From an uncultured Caulobacterales bacterium (GTDB lineage: Bacteria > Pseudomonadota > Alphaproteobacteria > Caulobacterales > Caulobacteraceae), in the NCBI GenBank assembly GCA_903903715.1, contig CAIUZX010000037.1, forward strand, positions 1-13,464: a stretch of DNA of 13,464 bases, in the 5' to 3' direction. The translations under genes were made by a program, and so were the position numbers. Positions 1 to 7,260 of the stretch are shown here, piece by piece. The notes below the pieces were generated by a model that was not told where the DNA came from, searched no databases, and worked only from the letters and a program-made list of their open reading frames with translations. Within the stretch, counting starts at the first letter, position 1. Every line of letters begins with the position of its first letter.

Positions 1-1622
1 CCGATATGGCGCACGCCGAGGCCGAAGATGAAGCGCGCCAGCGGGATCGTCCGTCTCGCCTCGATGGCGGCGAACAGATTGGCGACGCTCAACTCTCCCG
101 CCCCTTCCCGGTCCTTCAGCTTCTTCAGGTTCGTCCGGTCGCGGACCTCGAGCGTGAAGATATCCGCCGGCTCCCGGATCAGCCCGTCGTCAAAGAAAGC
201 GGTGAGCTGCTTGTCGCCCAGACCCTCGATGTCGAAGGCGCGGCGGGAGACGAAGTGCTTGAGGTGCTCGATCTTCTGAAAGGGACAGGCGAGCTCCCCG
301 CCGCATCGCCGCACGACCGTCTCCGCGCCGGAGGTGGTTGTTTCCTTGGTCACCGGGGTCTTCAGCACACAGGGACAGACGGTCGGGAAGTCGTAAGGCG
401 CGGCGTCTGCGGGACGCTCCTCCAGCACCACGCTGACGATCTGAGGGATCACGTCGCCCGCGCGCTGGACAATCACCGTGTCGCCGATGCGCACGTCCTT
501 GCGGGCGATCTCCTCGGCGTTGTGCAAGGTTGCGTTGCGCACGACCACGCCGCCGACTGTGACCGGGGCAAGTTTGGCCACCGGCGTCAGGGCGCCCGTG
601 CGGCCGATCTGGATCTCGATATCGAGCAAGGTCGTGCGCGCCTGCTCCGCCGGGAACTTGTGCGCAATGGCCCACCGGGGCGTGCGGCCGACAGCGCCGA
701 GGCGCGCCTGCCAGTCCAGCCGGTCGAGCTTGTAGACCACCCCGTCGATGTCGTAGCCGAGCCGCGGACGTTCCGCCTCAAGGGTCTTGTAGACCGAGAT
801 CAGCCCCTCGACGTCCGTCACCTGCAAGGAGCGGGGGTTGACCGCAAAGCCCCAGTCCCGAAGCCGCTCCAGCGCCTCGTGCTGCGTCTCGGCGAAGGGG
901 GCGCTCAGCTCCCCCCAGGCATAGGCGAAGAAGCGCAAGGGCCGCTTGGCCGTCACCGACGCATCGATCTGTCGCAGCGAGCCCGCCGCCGCGTTGCGCG
1001 GATTGGCGTAGAGCCGCTCGCCTGCAGCTTCGGCCTCGGCGTTCATGGCGGAAAAGGCGTCAGCGGCGATGTAGACCTCGCCGCGCACCTCGATCCGCTC
1101 GGGCCAGCCCTCGCCGAAGAGTCGCCGGGGAATGTCGTTGATGGTCAAAAGGTTGGCGGTGACATCCTCACCCGTTCGCCCGTCCCCCCGTGTCGCCCCG
1201 CGCACGAAGCGTCCGCCCTCGTAGAGGAGACTCGCCGACAGCCCGTCCATCTTCGGCTCGGCGGTGAATTGAAGCGGCCCGTCATCAAGTCCGAGGAAGC
1301 GCCGGATTCGCTTCACGAAATCTTCGACGTCCTCCGTCGAGAACGCATTGTCGAGGCTCAGCATCGGCGCGCCGTGCTGGACGGGGGAAAAGGCCTCGGA
1401 CGGCGCAGCCCCTACGCGGTGCGAGATCGAATCTGTGCGGATCAGGTCTGGAAACCGCGCCTCGATGGCGAGGTTGCGGCGCTTCAGGGCGTCGTAATCC
1501 GCGTCGGAGATCTCCGGCGCGTCCTTTTGGTGATAGAGGGCGTCGTGGCGGGCGAGCTCTTCGGCGAGGCGCGCAAGTTCGGCCTCCGCCTCCGCTGCGT
1601 TGAGTTGGTCGACTTCGATCAT
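1..1622 (-). CDS. ligA: NAD+-dependent DNA ligase LigA (3' end cut off by window edge)
   Basis: Seals nicks in duplex DNA during replication and repair, using NAD+ as AMP donor. About 540 residues are visible; the family is usually near 670-780. In order: domain Ia with SDADYDAL (39-46), SLDNAF (89-94), the adenylation motif KMDG with nucleophile K124, the VGRTPRWAI-KFPAEQ segment, OB-fold stretches QIGRTGALTPVAKL and ATLHN, a four-cysteine zinc finger (C416, C418, C440, C446), then the first helix-hairpin-helix units (RRAFDIEGLG). The frame stays open at base 1 after FGLGVRHIG, so the rest of the HhH domain and the BRCT domain lie outside. The ATG at 1622 has a GGAGG about six bases upstream and starts 13 bases after the recN stop, so co-transcription with recN is likely. 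The first zinc-finger cysteine pair is C-P-C instead of the C-x2-C of E. coli LigA. Identity is certain from the motifs. Confidence 0.97.
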   Translation of the reverse strand, partial: MIEVDQLNAAEAEAELARLAEELARHDALYHQKDAPEISDADYDALKRRNLAIEARFPDLIRTDSISHRVGAAPSEAFSPVQHGAPMLSLDNAFSTEDVEDFVKRIRRFLGLDDGPLQFTAEPKMDGLSASLLYEGGRFVRGATRGDGRTGEDVTANLLTINDIPRRLFGEGWPERIEVRGEVYIAADAFSAMNAEAEAAGERLYANPRNAAAGSLRQIDASVTAKRPLRFFAYAWGELSAPFAETQHEALERLRDWGFAVNPRSLQVTDVEGLISVYKTLEAERPRLGYDIDGVVYKLDRLDWQARLGAVGRTPRWAIAHKFPAEQARTTLLDIEIQIGRTGALTPVAKLAPVTVGGVVVRNATLHNAEEIARKDVRIGDTVIVQRAGDVIPQIVSVVLEERPADAAPYDFPTVCPCVLKTPVTKETTTSGAETVVRRCGGELACPFQKIEHLKHFVSRRAFDIEGLGDKQLTAFFDDGLIREPADIFTLEVRDRTNLKKLKDREGAGELSVANLFAAIEARRTIPLARFIFGLGVRHI

Positions 1623-1635
1623 GGCGGCCTCCGCT

Positions 1636-3348
1636 TCAGCCGGAGATGAGGGCGCGCGCGGCGCCGCGGGCGGCGTCGGTGACTTCGGCGCCGGAAAGCA
1701 TCCGGGCGATCTCCCCTTCCCGCTCCGCGTCGCTCAGGGCCTCGACGTGGGTGACGAAGGTCTCGGAGCCCGCGGATTTGGAGACGCGCCAGTGGTGGTG
1801 GGCGCGGGCGGCCACCTGCGGGCTGTGGGTGACGACCAGCACCTGGGTGCCGTCATCGGCGAGACGGCGAAGTCTCGCCCCCACCGCCGCCGCCACGGCC
1901 CCGCCGACGCCCTGATCCACCTCGTCGAAGATCATCGCAAGGCCCGGCGCTTCGGGCCCATCCCGCGTGGCCAGCGACGCCTTCATGGCCAGGGCGAAAC
2001 GCGCCAGCTCCCCGCCGGACGCGATGTCGCCCAGCCCGCCGAAGGCTGCGCCGGGGTGGGTGGAGACCTCGAAGGCGACACGGTCGACGCCGGTCGGCCC
2101 CGCGCGCTCCGGCGCGAGGGGGGTGATCTCGACCCGAAACTTCGCCCGGTCGAGCTTGAGCGGCGCAAGCTCCGACGCCACGGCCTGCGACAGACGGTCC
2201 GCGGCCTCTCTTCGCGCCTTCGTCAAGGCGGCGGCGGCCCTTACGTAGTCGGCTTCGGCCTTCAGACGCGCGGCCTTCGCCGCCGCCAGAGCCGCATCCT
2301 GATCCTCGACGCCCCGCAGGTCCGCCGCGATGCGCACCCGCTCGGCCGCCAGATCATCGACATTGACGCCCAGCTTTCGCGCCGCCGCCCGCAAGGCGAA
2401 CAGGCGCTCCTCGGTCTCGTCGAGCCTTGCCGGATCGAATTCGAAGACCTCCGCCGCCGCGTCCACCGCCGTCACCGCTTCGGCCGCCTCCACCAGCGTG
2501 CGATCCACCGCATCCGCGGCGGCGGTCAAGCGCATCAGCACCAGATGGTCTTCGCCGACGCCCGTGCTGCGCGCCCGCTCCCGGGCCCGCTCCAGCGCCC
2601 GAAACGCGGACGACAGGCGCCGGGACAGATCTTCTCCGCCCAACTTTTCCTGAGCTTCGGCAATGTCCGACACCGCCTTTTCGGCGGCGCCCAGCACGGC
2701 GCGCAGGTCCGCAAGCTCCGCCTCCTCGCCGACGCGCGGATTGAGGCGGTCGAGCTCCGCCAGACGGGCGGTCCATAGCTCGGTCTCCGCATCCGATCTT
2801 GCGATCCGATCCGCCAGCTCGGCCTCCTGCGCCCGCGCGTCCCTCAGCGCCGTCCAGGTCGCGGCGACGGCGTCCAGCTGCGGGCGACAGCGTCCGAACT
2901 CGTCAAGCAAGGGCCGATGGGTCTTGGGATCGAGAAGGCCCGCGGTCTGATGCTGACCGTGCACCTCGATCAGGCTTGCGCCCACCTCGCGCAGCACAGC
3001 CACGCTGGTCGCCTGGTCATTGAGAAAGGCGCGGGAGCGGCCGTCAGCCGATATGTATCGCCGCAGAATCAGATCCTCGGACCGGTCCGCGGCCAGACCC
3101 TTCTCCTCGAGCAGATCAAAGACCGGATTGGTGGGCTCCACCGAAAAGATCGCCGCCGCGCTGGCCTGGGCGGCGCCGGCGCGCACAAGGCCTGCGTCCG
3201 CCTTGGCGCCCAGAGCAAGGCCCAACGCGTCCAGCACGATCGACTTGCCCGCCCCCGTTTCCCCGGTCAGGGCCGTCAGGCCTCGCCCCAGGGTGAGATC
3301 GAGGGCCGAGATCAAGACGACGTCTCTGATACTCAGACCAACCAGCAT
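1636..3348 (-). CDS. recN: DNA repair protein RecN (SMC-like ATPase)
   Basis: A cytoplasmic SMC-related ATPase that acts early in RecA-dependent repair of double-strand breaks. The 570 residues match the usual 550-570. The N-terminal half-ATPase has Walker A GETGAGKS (29-36) and a conserved HGQHQ further on (IEVHGQHQTAGLLDP). A long Ala/Glu/Arg-rich coiled-coil middle follows, with the C-terminal half-ATPase after it: signature SGGELAR (444-450), Walker B LAMIFDEVD (470-478) and H-loop VVTHSPQ with H508. The ATG at 3348 gives the family's usual start (MLVGLSIRDVVLI); the ribosome site is weak (CAGG, six bases upstream). It lies 45 bases after bamD and 13 bases before ligA. RecN is SOS-controlled in many bacteria, but I see no GTTC-N7-GTTC box in the gap upstream, so it may be read from upstream promoters. 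Confidence 0.96.
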   Translation of the reverse strand: MLVGLSIRDVVLISALDLTLGRGLTALTGETGAGKSIVLDALGLALGAKADAGLVRAGAAQASAAAIFSVEPTNPVFDLLEEKGLAADRSEDLILRRYISADGRSRAFLNDQATSVAVLREVGASLIEVHGQHQTAGLLDPKTHRPLLDEFGRCRPQLDAVAATWTALRDARAQEAELADRIARSDAETELWTARLAELDRLNPRVGEEAELADLRAVLGAAEKAVSDIAEAQEKLGGEDLSRRLSSAFRALERARERARSTGVGEDHLVLMRLTAAADAVDRTLVEAAEAVTAVDAAAEVFEFDPARLDETEERLFALRAAARKLGVNVDDLAAERVRIAADLRGVEDQDAALAAAKAARLKAEADYVRAAAALTKARREAADRLSQAVASELAPLKLDRAKFRVEITPLAPERAGPTGVDRVAFEVSTHPGAAFGGLGDIASGGELARFALAMKASLATRDGPEAPGLAMIFDEVDQGVGGAVAAAVGARLRRLADDGTQVLVVTHSPQVAARAHHHWRVSKSAGSETFVTHVEALSDAEREGEIARMLSGAEVTDAARGAARALISG

Positions 3349-3393
3349 GTGAAACCTGAAGACCTTCCGTAAGTTCGGCTCTGGGCCGTCAGC

Positions 3394-4248
3394 TTACGAG
3401 CCTTTGCCGAGTCGCGTAAAATCGCCGCCGACGCCGTTTTTCTGTCGCACCAGCGGCGCGACTTCAGGCTTCAGCCCCTTGGACGTCAGGAGACGGTAGG
3501 CGGCGCTGTACCAGCGGTCGCCCGGGAAATTGTGACCAAGCACCGCGCCGTCGCGGACCGCTTCATCGCGCAGCCCCATGGTGAGATAAGCCTCGGTCAG
3601 GCGGTAAAGCGCCTCGGGGGTGTGGGTGGTCGTCTGATACCGGTCTATCACGGATTTGAAGCGACCGATCGCCGCCAGCGGTTGGCCGTTGCGCAGATAC
3701 CAGCGTCCGACCGCCATCTCCTTTCCCGCGAGCTGATCGTTGACCAACTCGACCTTCAGCTTGGAATCGACAGCGAACTGCGAGTCCGGATACCGGCGCA
3801 AAACGTCCCGCAGGGCCGACAGAGCCGCCTCCGTAGTGCCCTGGTCACGACCGACGTCGACGATCTGCTCGAAGTAGCACTGCGCCTTGAGATAATAGGC
3901 GTACGAAGTCGACGGATTGCCGGGATAGAGGCTGATGAAGCGGTCGGAGGCGGAGACGGCGTCTTCATACTGATTGGCGCGATAGTAGGCGTAGGCCTCC
4001 ATCAGGATCGCGCGACGCGACCACTCCGAATAGGGATGCTGACGCTCGACCTCGTCGAAGTATTGCACCGCCTCGATCCAGGAGCCCTCATCCAGGCGCT
4101 TGGCGCCCGTGGCGTAGAGCAGTTCGACGGGACGTTCCTGATAGGACAGCTGAGGCGCCGGCTTCGCCTTGCCGGCGCACCCCGACAACAGGGCAGACAG
4201 CGCGAACGCCACAATCATCGCCGAACGGCCGGGCTTGAAACGAAGCAA
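3394..4248 (-). CDS. bamD: Outer membrane protein assembly lipoprotein BamD (ComL), TTG start
   Basis: An outer membrane lipoprotein facing the periplasm; with BamA it folds and inserts beta-barrel proteins. The 284 residues begin with a lipoprotein signal: basic n-region MLRFKPGR, hydrophobic core IVAFALSALL and lipobox L21-S22-G23-C24, so C24 should be lipidated. The mature part is a chain of TPR-like helical hairpins typical of BamD: LLYATGAKRLDEGSWIEAVQ, FDEVERQHPYSEWSRRA, AYAYYRANQYEDAV, DRFISLYPGNP and later PEALYRLTEAYLTMGL. The start is TTG at 4248, supported by AAGGAAG about seven bases upstream. The next in-frame ATG (residue 11) would leave too short a signal peptide with no basic residues. 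The gene follows lpxC after 154 bases and precedes recN by 45. The same neighbourhood (lpxC-bamD-recN-ligA) is, to my knowledge, common in alphaproteobacteria. Confidence 0.95.
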   Translation of the reverse strand: MLRFKPGRSAMIVAFALSALLSGCAGKAKPAPQLSYQERPVELLYATGAKRLDEGSWIEAVQYFDEVERQHPYSEWSRRAILMEAYAYYRANQYEDAVSASDRFISLYPGNPSTSYAYYLKAQCYFEQIVDVGRDQGTTEAALSALRDVLRRYPDSQFAVDSKLKVELVNDQLAGKEMAVGRWYLRNGQPLAAIGRFKSVIDRYQTTTHTPEALYRLTEAYLTMGLRDEAVRDGAVLGHNFPGDRWYSAAYRLLTSKGLKPEVAPLVRQKNGVGGDFTRLGKGS

Positions 4249-4283
4249 CTGCGTTCTTCCTTCGCATTAGGTCCGCGGCGACG

Positions 4284-4304
4284 CCGATGGAGCCACTCCA
4301 CCGG
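4284..4304 (-). other. Hairpin in the bamD leader
   Basis: Read on the minus strand, nine bases pair with nine across a three-base loop (stem CCGGTGGAG with CTCCATCGG, one G-T pair, loop TGG). Because of the G-T pair it forms better in the minus-strand transcript than in the plus. It ends about 35 bases before the bamD TTG start. No T-run follows, so it is not a standard terminator. Whether it does anything is unknown. Confidence 0.35.
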
Positions 4305-4400
4305 ACCGCATATTCCGCGCTCTGTCTACACCAGCTGCAAGGCAATCGCCAACGCAGGCTCTTAGCGAAAATGATAGAACGGCTGGAGACGGCGAAAGTG

Positions 4401-4406
4401 TGTCAA
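4401..4406 (-). promoter_or_regulatory. Possible -35 element upstream of bamD
   Basis: A perfect TTGACA on the minus strand overlaps the lpxC stop codon, 153 bases upstream of the bamD start. I do not see a convincing -10 at 16-18 bases: TATCAT lies 24 bases away, and no GCTANAWC-type caulobacterial -10 fits. It is only a weak candidate; bamD may instead depend on the lpxC promoter. Confidence 0.2.
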
Positions 4407-5296
4407 ACGGCTTCCGCGAGATCTTCGGCGAAGGATCCCAGACGCCAGGCGTCCGGCGCGGCCATCAGGGCGCACACCAGCTTGTTGTTCAGGGCGTGCC
4501 CGGCATAGCGGCCCTCAAAGCGTCCGATGACCGGAGCGCCCAGCACATAAAGGTCGCCGATCGCGTCCAGCGCCTTGTGACGGACGAACTCACGCTCCAT
4601 CCGCAGGCCTTCCGGATTGACGATCGTGTCCCCGTCGATGACCACGGCGTTGTCCAGGCTTCCGCCGCGGGCGAGGCCCATGGCCCGGAGCGCCTCAACC
4701 TCGTGCACGAAGCCGAAGGTGCGGGCGGCGGCGAGTTCGCGGCGGAACGAGTCCTCCGTCACGGCCAGCTCGACCGACTGGCGACCGATCGCGGCGCTGG
4801 CGAAGGCGATTTCGAACTTCATCTCGAAACGGTCGCTGGGCAGAAGCGCGGCGCGCTTGTCGCCGTCGGTCACTTCGACCGGCGCCAGGATTTCAATGAA
4901 GCGGCGAGGCGCATCCTGCATCCGGCGACCGGCGCGGTCGAGCAGCTGGACGAAGGGCAAGGCCGAGCCGTCCATGATCGGGGTCTCGGGCCCATCGATC
5001 TCGACGATCACATTGTCCACACTCAGCGCTGCAAGCGCCGCCATCAGGTGCTCGATCGTCGACACCGTGACGCCGGCGGCGTTGCCGATTTCCGTGTTGA
5101 GCTGCGTGCGGCCCACGGCGAGCGGCGAGACCGGGATACGATTGTCGCGGTCCGTCACATCCGTCCGGACGAACACAACGCCCGTCCCCACCGGCGCCGG
5201 GCGGATCGCCACACGAACATGCTGACCGTTGTGCACGCCGACCCCGGCGCAAACCGCCGGACCCGCCAAAGTGTGCTGCATCACGCTGGAATACAT
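4403..5296 (-). CDS. lpxC: UDP-3-O-acyl-N-acetylglucosamine deacetylase LpxC
   Basis: Zinc enzyme that catalyses the first committed step of lipid A synthesis, removing acetate from UDP-3-O-acyl-GlcNAc in the cytoplasm. The 297 residues are close to the usual 300. Active-site residues are intact: STIEHLMAAL gives catalytic E82 and zinc ligand H83 (E78/H79 in E. coli); HKALDAIGD gives zinc ligands H240 and D244; GHALNNK gives the catalytic histidine H267. The early motif TLAGPAVCAGVGVHNG is also typical. The ATG at 5296 has purine-rich GTGAGGGATGG upstream; a second in-frame ATG (residue 6, 5281) cannot be excluded. A terminator separates it from ftsZ, so it should have its own promoter within 5297-5417. 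The TGA stop precedes bamD by 154 bases. Confidence 0.97.
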   Translation of the reverse strand: MYSSVMQHTLAGPAVCAGVGVHNGQHVRVAIRPAPVGTGVVFVRTDVTDRDNRIPVSPLAVGRTQLNTEIGNAAGVTVSTIEHLMAALAALSVDNVIVEIDGPETPIMDGSALPFVQLLDRAGRRMQDAPRRFIEILAPVEVTDGDKRAALLPSDRFEMKFEIAFASAAIGRQSVELAVTEDSFRRELAAARTFGFVHEVEALRAMGLARGGSLDNAVVIDGDTIVNPEGLRMEREFVRHKALDAIGDLYVLGAPVIGRFEGRYAGHALNNKLVCALMAAPDAWRLGSFAEDLAEAV

Positions 5297-5417
5297 GAAC
5301 CACCATCCCTCACGAGAATGGCGATCTTATCCGATCGTCCATTCCGCAGTCTTAACCGTGAGGGGACGAACGCTGCAGCGCAACACAACATCTGTTTCGA
5401 AATGTAACGCCAGAACG
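5297..5417 (-). promoter_or_regulatory. Likely lpxC promoter and leader region
   Basis: This is the stretch between the ftsZ terminator and the lpxC start. Since the terminator should stop ftsZ transcripts, a promoter for lpxC is expected here. Partial matches are present (TAAGAT about 40 bases upstream of the start, and GTTAAGAC), but no pair of elements with proper spacing convinces me. The call rests mainly on position. Confidence 0.4.
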
Positions 5418-5456
5418 AAAAAGCCCGGCGGAGCCGATGAGGCGCCGCCGGGCTTT
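5418..5456 (-). terminator. Rho-independent terminator of ftsZ
   Basis: A perfect 12-bp stem (AAAGCCCGGCGG, 5420-5431, with its complement at 5445-5456) encloses a 13-base loop. On the minus strand the stem runs straight into a five-T tract (5422-5418). It begins about 20 bases after the ftsZ stop. In the other direction only TTTAA follows, so it works best for minus-strand transcripts. It marks the end of the dcw cluster. Confidence 0.88.
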
Positions 5457-5475
5457 AATCTACACCTTCGTCGTC

Positions 5476-7137
5476 TCAGTTGGCGAGGCGACGAAGGAAT
5501 GAAGGAATCTCCAGATCGTCGGCCGGAGCGGCCGGATCCGTGGATGGAGCAGGCTTGGTCGCCTGGGCGGCGCCGGACGCCCCCATTTGCGGCGCGCGGG
5601 TCGGCGCGGGCGGCGGCGGCGGCTCCTCGTAGCGATGACGTCCGCCGAACAGGCTGAGCCAACCCGACTTCTTGGGCTCCGGAGCGCGGGGATCCGGCAG
5701 GGGCGGTTGGCCCGGCTTGCTGTAGGTGCGCCCGGTCACCGTGTCGGCGCGAAGCTTCGGCGGCAGAGTCTGCCGGACGATGAACATTTCATCGCCGTCC
5801 TCAGCCGCCAGCGGATCGACGATGCGCGCGGCCGGTTGCATGGGCTGCGACACAGGCTCCTCGCGGCGGAGGGACGCTGGTTCGATGATCCGCGGCTCGG
5901 CGGGTTCATTGCGTTGCGTGTAGGAATCCGCCGCAGAGAAGGTCGGCGGCGGCGCCGACTGGATCTGCGCCGCTTGTTGCGCCGGAGCGTGGTAGACGGC
6001 AGCCGGGCGCGCAGGCTCCTGCACCGCGCGAACAGGCTCCGGCGACCGTGCGGGCTCTGCGGTGCGGACCGGCTCCGTGGCGCGCAGCGGCGGAAGCGAT
6101 GTTGTGCGGCTTCCGCCCGACGGCGGCGAGGTGTTGGTGCGCTGCGGGACCGGATCGACGGCGCGCATCGCTGCGGCGTCCATGCCGGTCGCCACGACCG
6201 ACACCCGGATGCGGCCCTCGAGCTCCGGATCAAAGGCGGCGCCGAAGATGATGTTGGCTTCGGCGTCGACCTCGGAAGAGATCGCGTTGGCCGCTTCGTC
6301 GACTTCGAGCAGGGTCATGTCGAGACCGCCAGTCACGTTGACCAGCACGGCCTTGGCGCCCTTGAGCGAGACTTCGTCGAGCAGCGGGTTCTGGATGGCG
6401 TTGCGCGAGGCCATCAGGGCGCGGTCTTCGCCCGTGGCTTCGCCGGTGCCCATCATCGCCTTGCCCATCTCGGTCATCACCGTGCGGACGTCAGCGAAGT
6501 CGAGATTAATCAGACCCGGCAGGACCATCAGGTCCGTGATCGAGCGCACGCCCGAATGCAGCACCTGGTCGGCCATGCCGAAGGCTTCGGCGAAGGTGGT
6601 GCGCTCGTTGGCGATGCGGAACAGGTTCTGGTTCGGAATGACGATCAGCGTGTCCACGACCCGCTGCAGCTCCGCCACGCCCTGATCGGCGAGGCGCATC
6701 CGATGACGGCCTTCAAAGTGGAACGGCTTGGTGACAACCCCTACGGTCAGAATGCCGCGTTCCCGCGCCGCCCGTGCGATGATCGGCGCAGCGCCCGTGC
6801 CGGTCCCGCCGCCCATGCCGGCGGTGATGAACACCATGTGCGCGCCCTCGAGATGCTCCTCGATCTCGGGGATGGACTCCTCGGCGGCGCTGGTGCCGAT
6901 CTCAGGGTGGGCGCCCGCGCCCAACCCTTGCGTGATCGTGACCCCGAGCTGGATGCGTCGGTCCGTCTTGGCGAACTGAAGCTGCTGGGCGTCGGTGTTC
7001 GCGACAACGAACTCCACCCCCTGCAGATCGGCGTCGATCATGTTGTTGACGGCATTGCTGCCGGCCCCTCCGACGCCGAAAACGACGATCCTGGGCTTGA
7101 GTTCGGTGGCGCGCGGCGCCGACAGAGAAATCGCCAT
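5476..7137 (-). CDS. ftsZ: Cell division GTPase FtsZ
   Basis: Tubulin-like GTPase that polymerises into the cytoplasmic Z-ring and recruits the divisome. The 553 residues divide into a core (1 to about 321), a long disordered linker (about 322-539) and the C-terminal peptide EIPSFLRRLAN that binds FtsA and other partners. Core motifs: GVGGAGSNAVNNMI (21-34), tubulin signature GGGTGTG (109-115) and synergy loop NLDFAD (211-216), whose acidic residues complete the GTPase site of the next subunit. The linker is rich in Pro, Ala, Arg and Glu and holds one aromatic patch, WLSLFGGRHRYE (493-504). I chose the start MAISLSAP (7137) because it matches Caulobacter FtsZ as I recall it and has AGGA ten bases upstream. 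MKPMAIS at 7146 is the alternative; the open frame also runs further up to 7227 without FtsZ-like sequence. Its own promoter and terminator suggest a separate transcription unit within the cluster. Confidence 0.97.
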   Translation of the reverse strand: MAISLSAPRATELKPRIVVFGVGGAGSNAVNNMIDADLQGVEFVVANTDAQQLQFAKTDRRIQLGVTITQGLGAGAHPEIGTSAAEESIPEIEEHLEGAHMVFITAGMGGGTGTGAAPIIARAARERGILTVGVVTKPFHFEGRHRMRLADQGVAELQRVVDTLIVIPNQNLFRIANERTTFAEAFGMADQVLHSGVRSITDLMVLPGLINLDFADVRTVMTEMGKAMMGTGEATGEDRALMASRNAIQNPLLDEVSLKGAKAVLVNVTGGLDMTLLEVDEAANAISSEVDAEANIIFGAAFDPELEGRIRVSVVATGMDAAAMRAVDPVPQRTNTSPPSGGSRTTSLPPLRATEPVRTAEPARSPEPVRAVQEPARPAAVYHAPAQQAAQIQSAPPPTFSAADSYTQRNEPAEPRIIEPASLRREEPVSQPMQPAARIVDPLAAEDGDEMFIVRQTLPPKLRADTVTGRTYSKPGQPPLPDPRAPEPKKSGWLSLFGGRHRYEEPPPPPAPTRAPQMGASGAAQATKPAPSTDPAAPADDLEIPSFLRRLAN

Positions 7138-7179
7138 GGGCTTCATATCCTGACCGACGGCCTCCTGATTTGCGCTCCT

Positions 7180-7195
7180 CCGGGAACCGTCCCGG
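7180..7195 (-). other. Hairpin in the ftsZ leader next to Shine-Dalgarno-like motifs
   Basis: On the minus strand a six-base stem (CCGGGA/TCCCGG) closes a CGGT loop. Its 3' arm overlaps the first two bases of a GGAGGAG motif (7181-7175). A second motif, AGGAGG, lies at 7166-7161, and AGGA lies next to the start codons. The hairpin could modulate ribosome access, but no test is possible here. Confidence 0.35.
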
Positions 7196-7233
7196 GCCGC
7201 ACAACCGATCAGCCGATAACAAGGCATTTATAG

Positions 7234-7248
7234 TTAAGTGACAGTAAA
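7234..7248 (-). promoter_or_regulatory. Candidate CtrA binding site upstream of ftsZ
   Basis: The minus strand reads TTTA-N7-TTAA, one mismatch from the full CtrA consensus TTAA-N7-TTAA. It is about 100 bases upstream of the ftsZ start and next to a TATAAA that could be a -10. CtrA represses ftsZ in Caulobacter crescentus, so the position fits. Confidence 0.5.
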
Positions 7249-7260
7249 CGTTCTTACCGC

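Noticed and set aside
6..1649. Plus-strand open frame of 547 residues opposite ligA
   Set aside because: It mirrors ligA codons; the translated product shows no domain, and the ligA reading is unambiguous.
1600..2778. Plus-strand open frame of 392 residues opposite recN
   Set aside because: Antisense shadow of recN with Arg/Gly-rich sequence and no ribosome site.
4088..4345. Minus-strand frame with an ATG just before bamD (MRRKNAV...)
   Set aside because: It is out of frame with BamD and runs through its signal peptide region; the TTG frame gives the lipoprotein signal and the TPR-like protein.
4359..4385. GTTC-N7-TTCG near the start of the bamD leader, resembling an SOS box
   Set aside because: The second half should be GTTC for the caulobacterial LexA box and does not match; it is also far from recN.
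5587..7233. Plus-strand open frame of 548 residues opposite ftsZ
   Set aside because: Antisense to ftsZ along its whole length, with low-complexity Arg/Gly composition and no family features.
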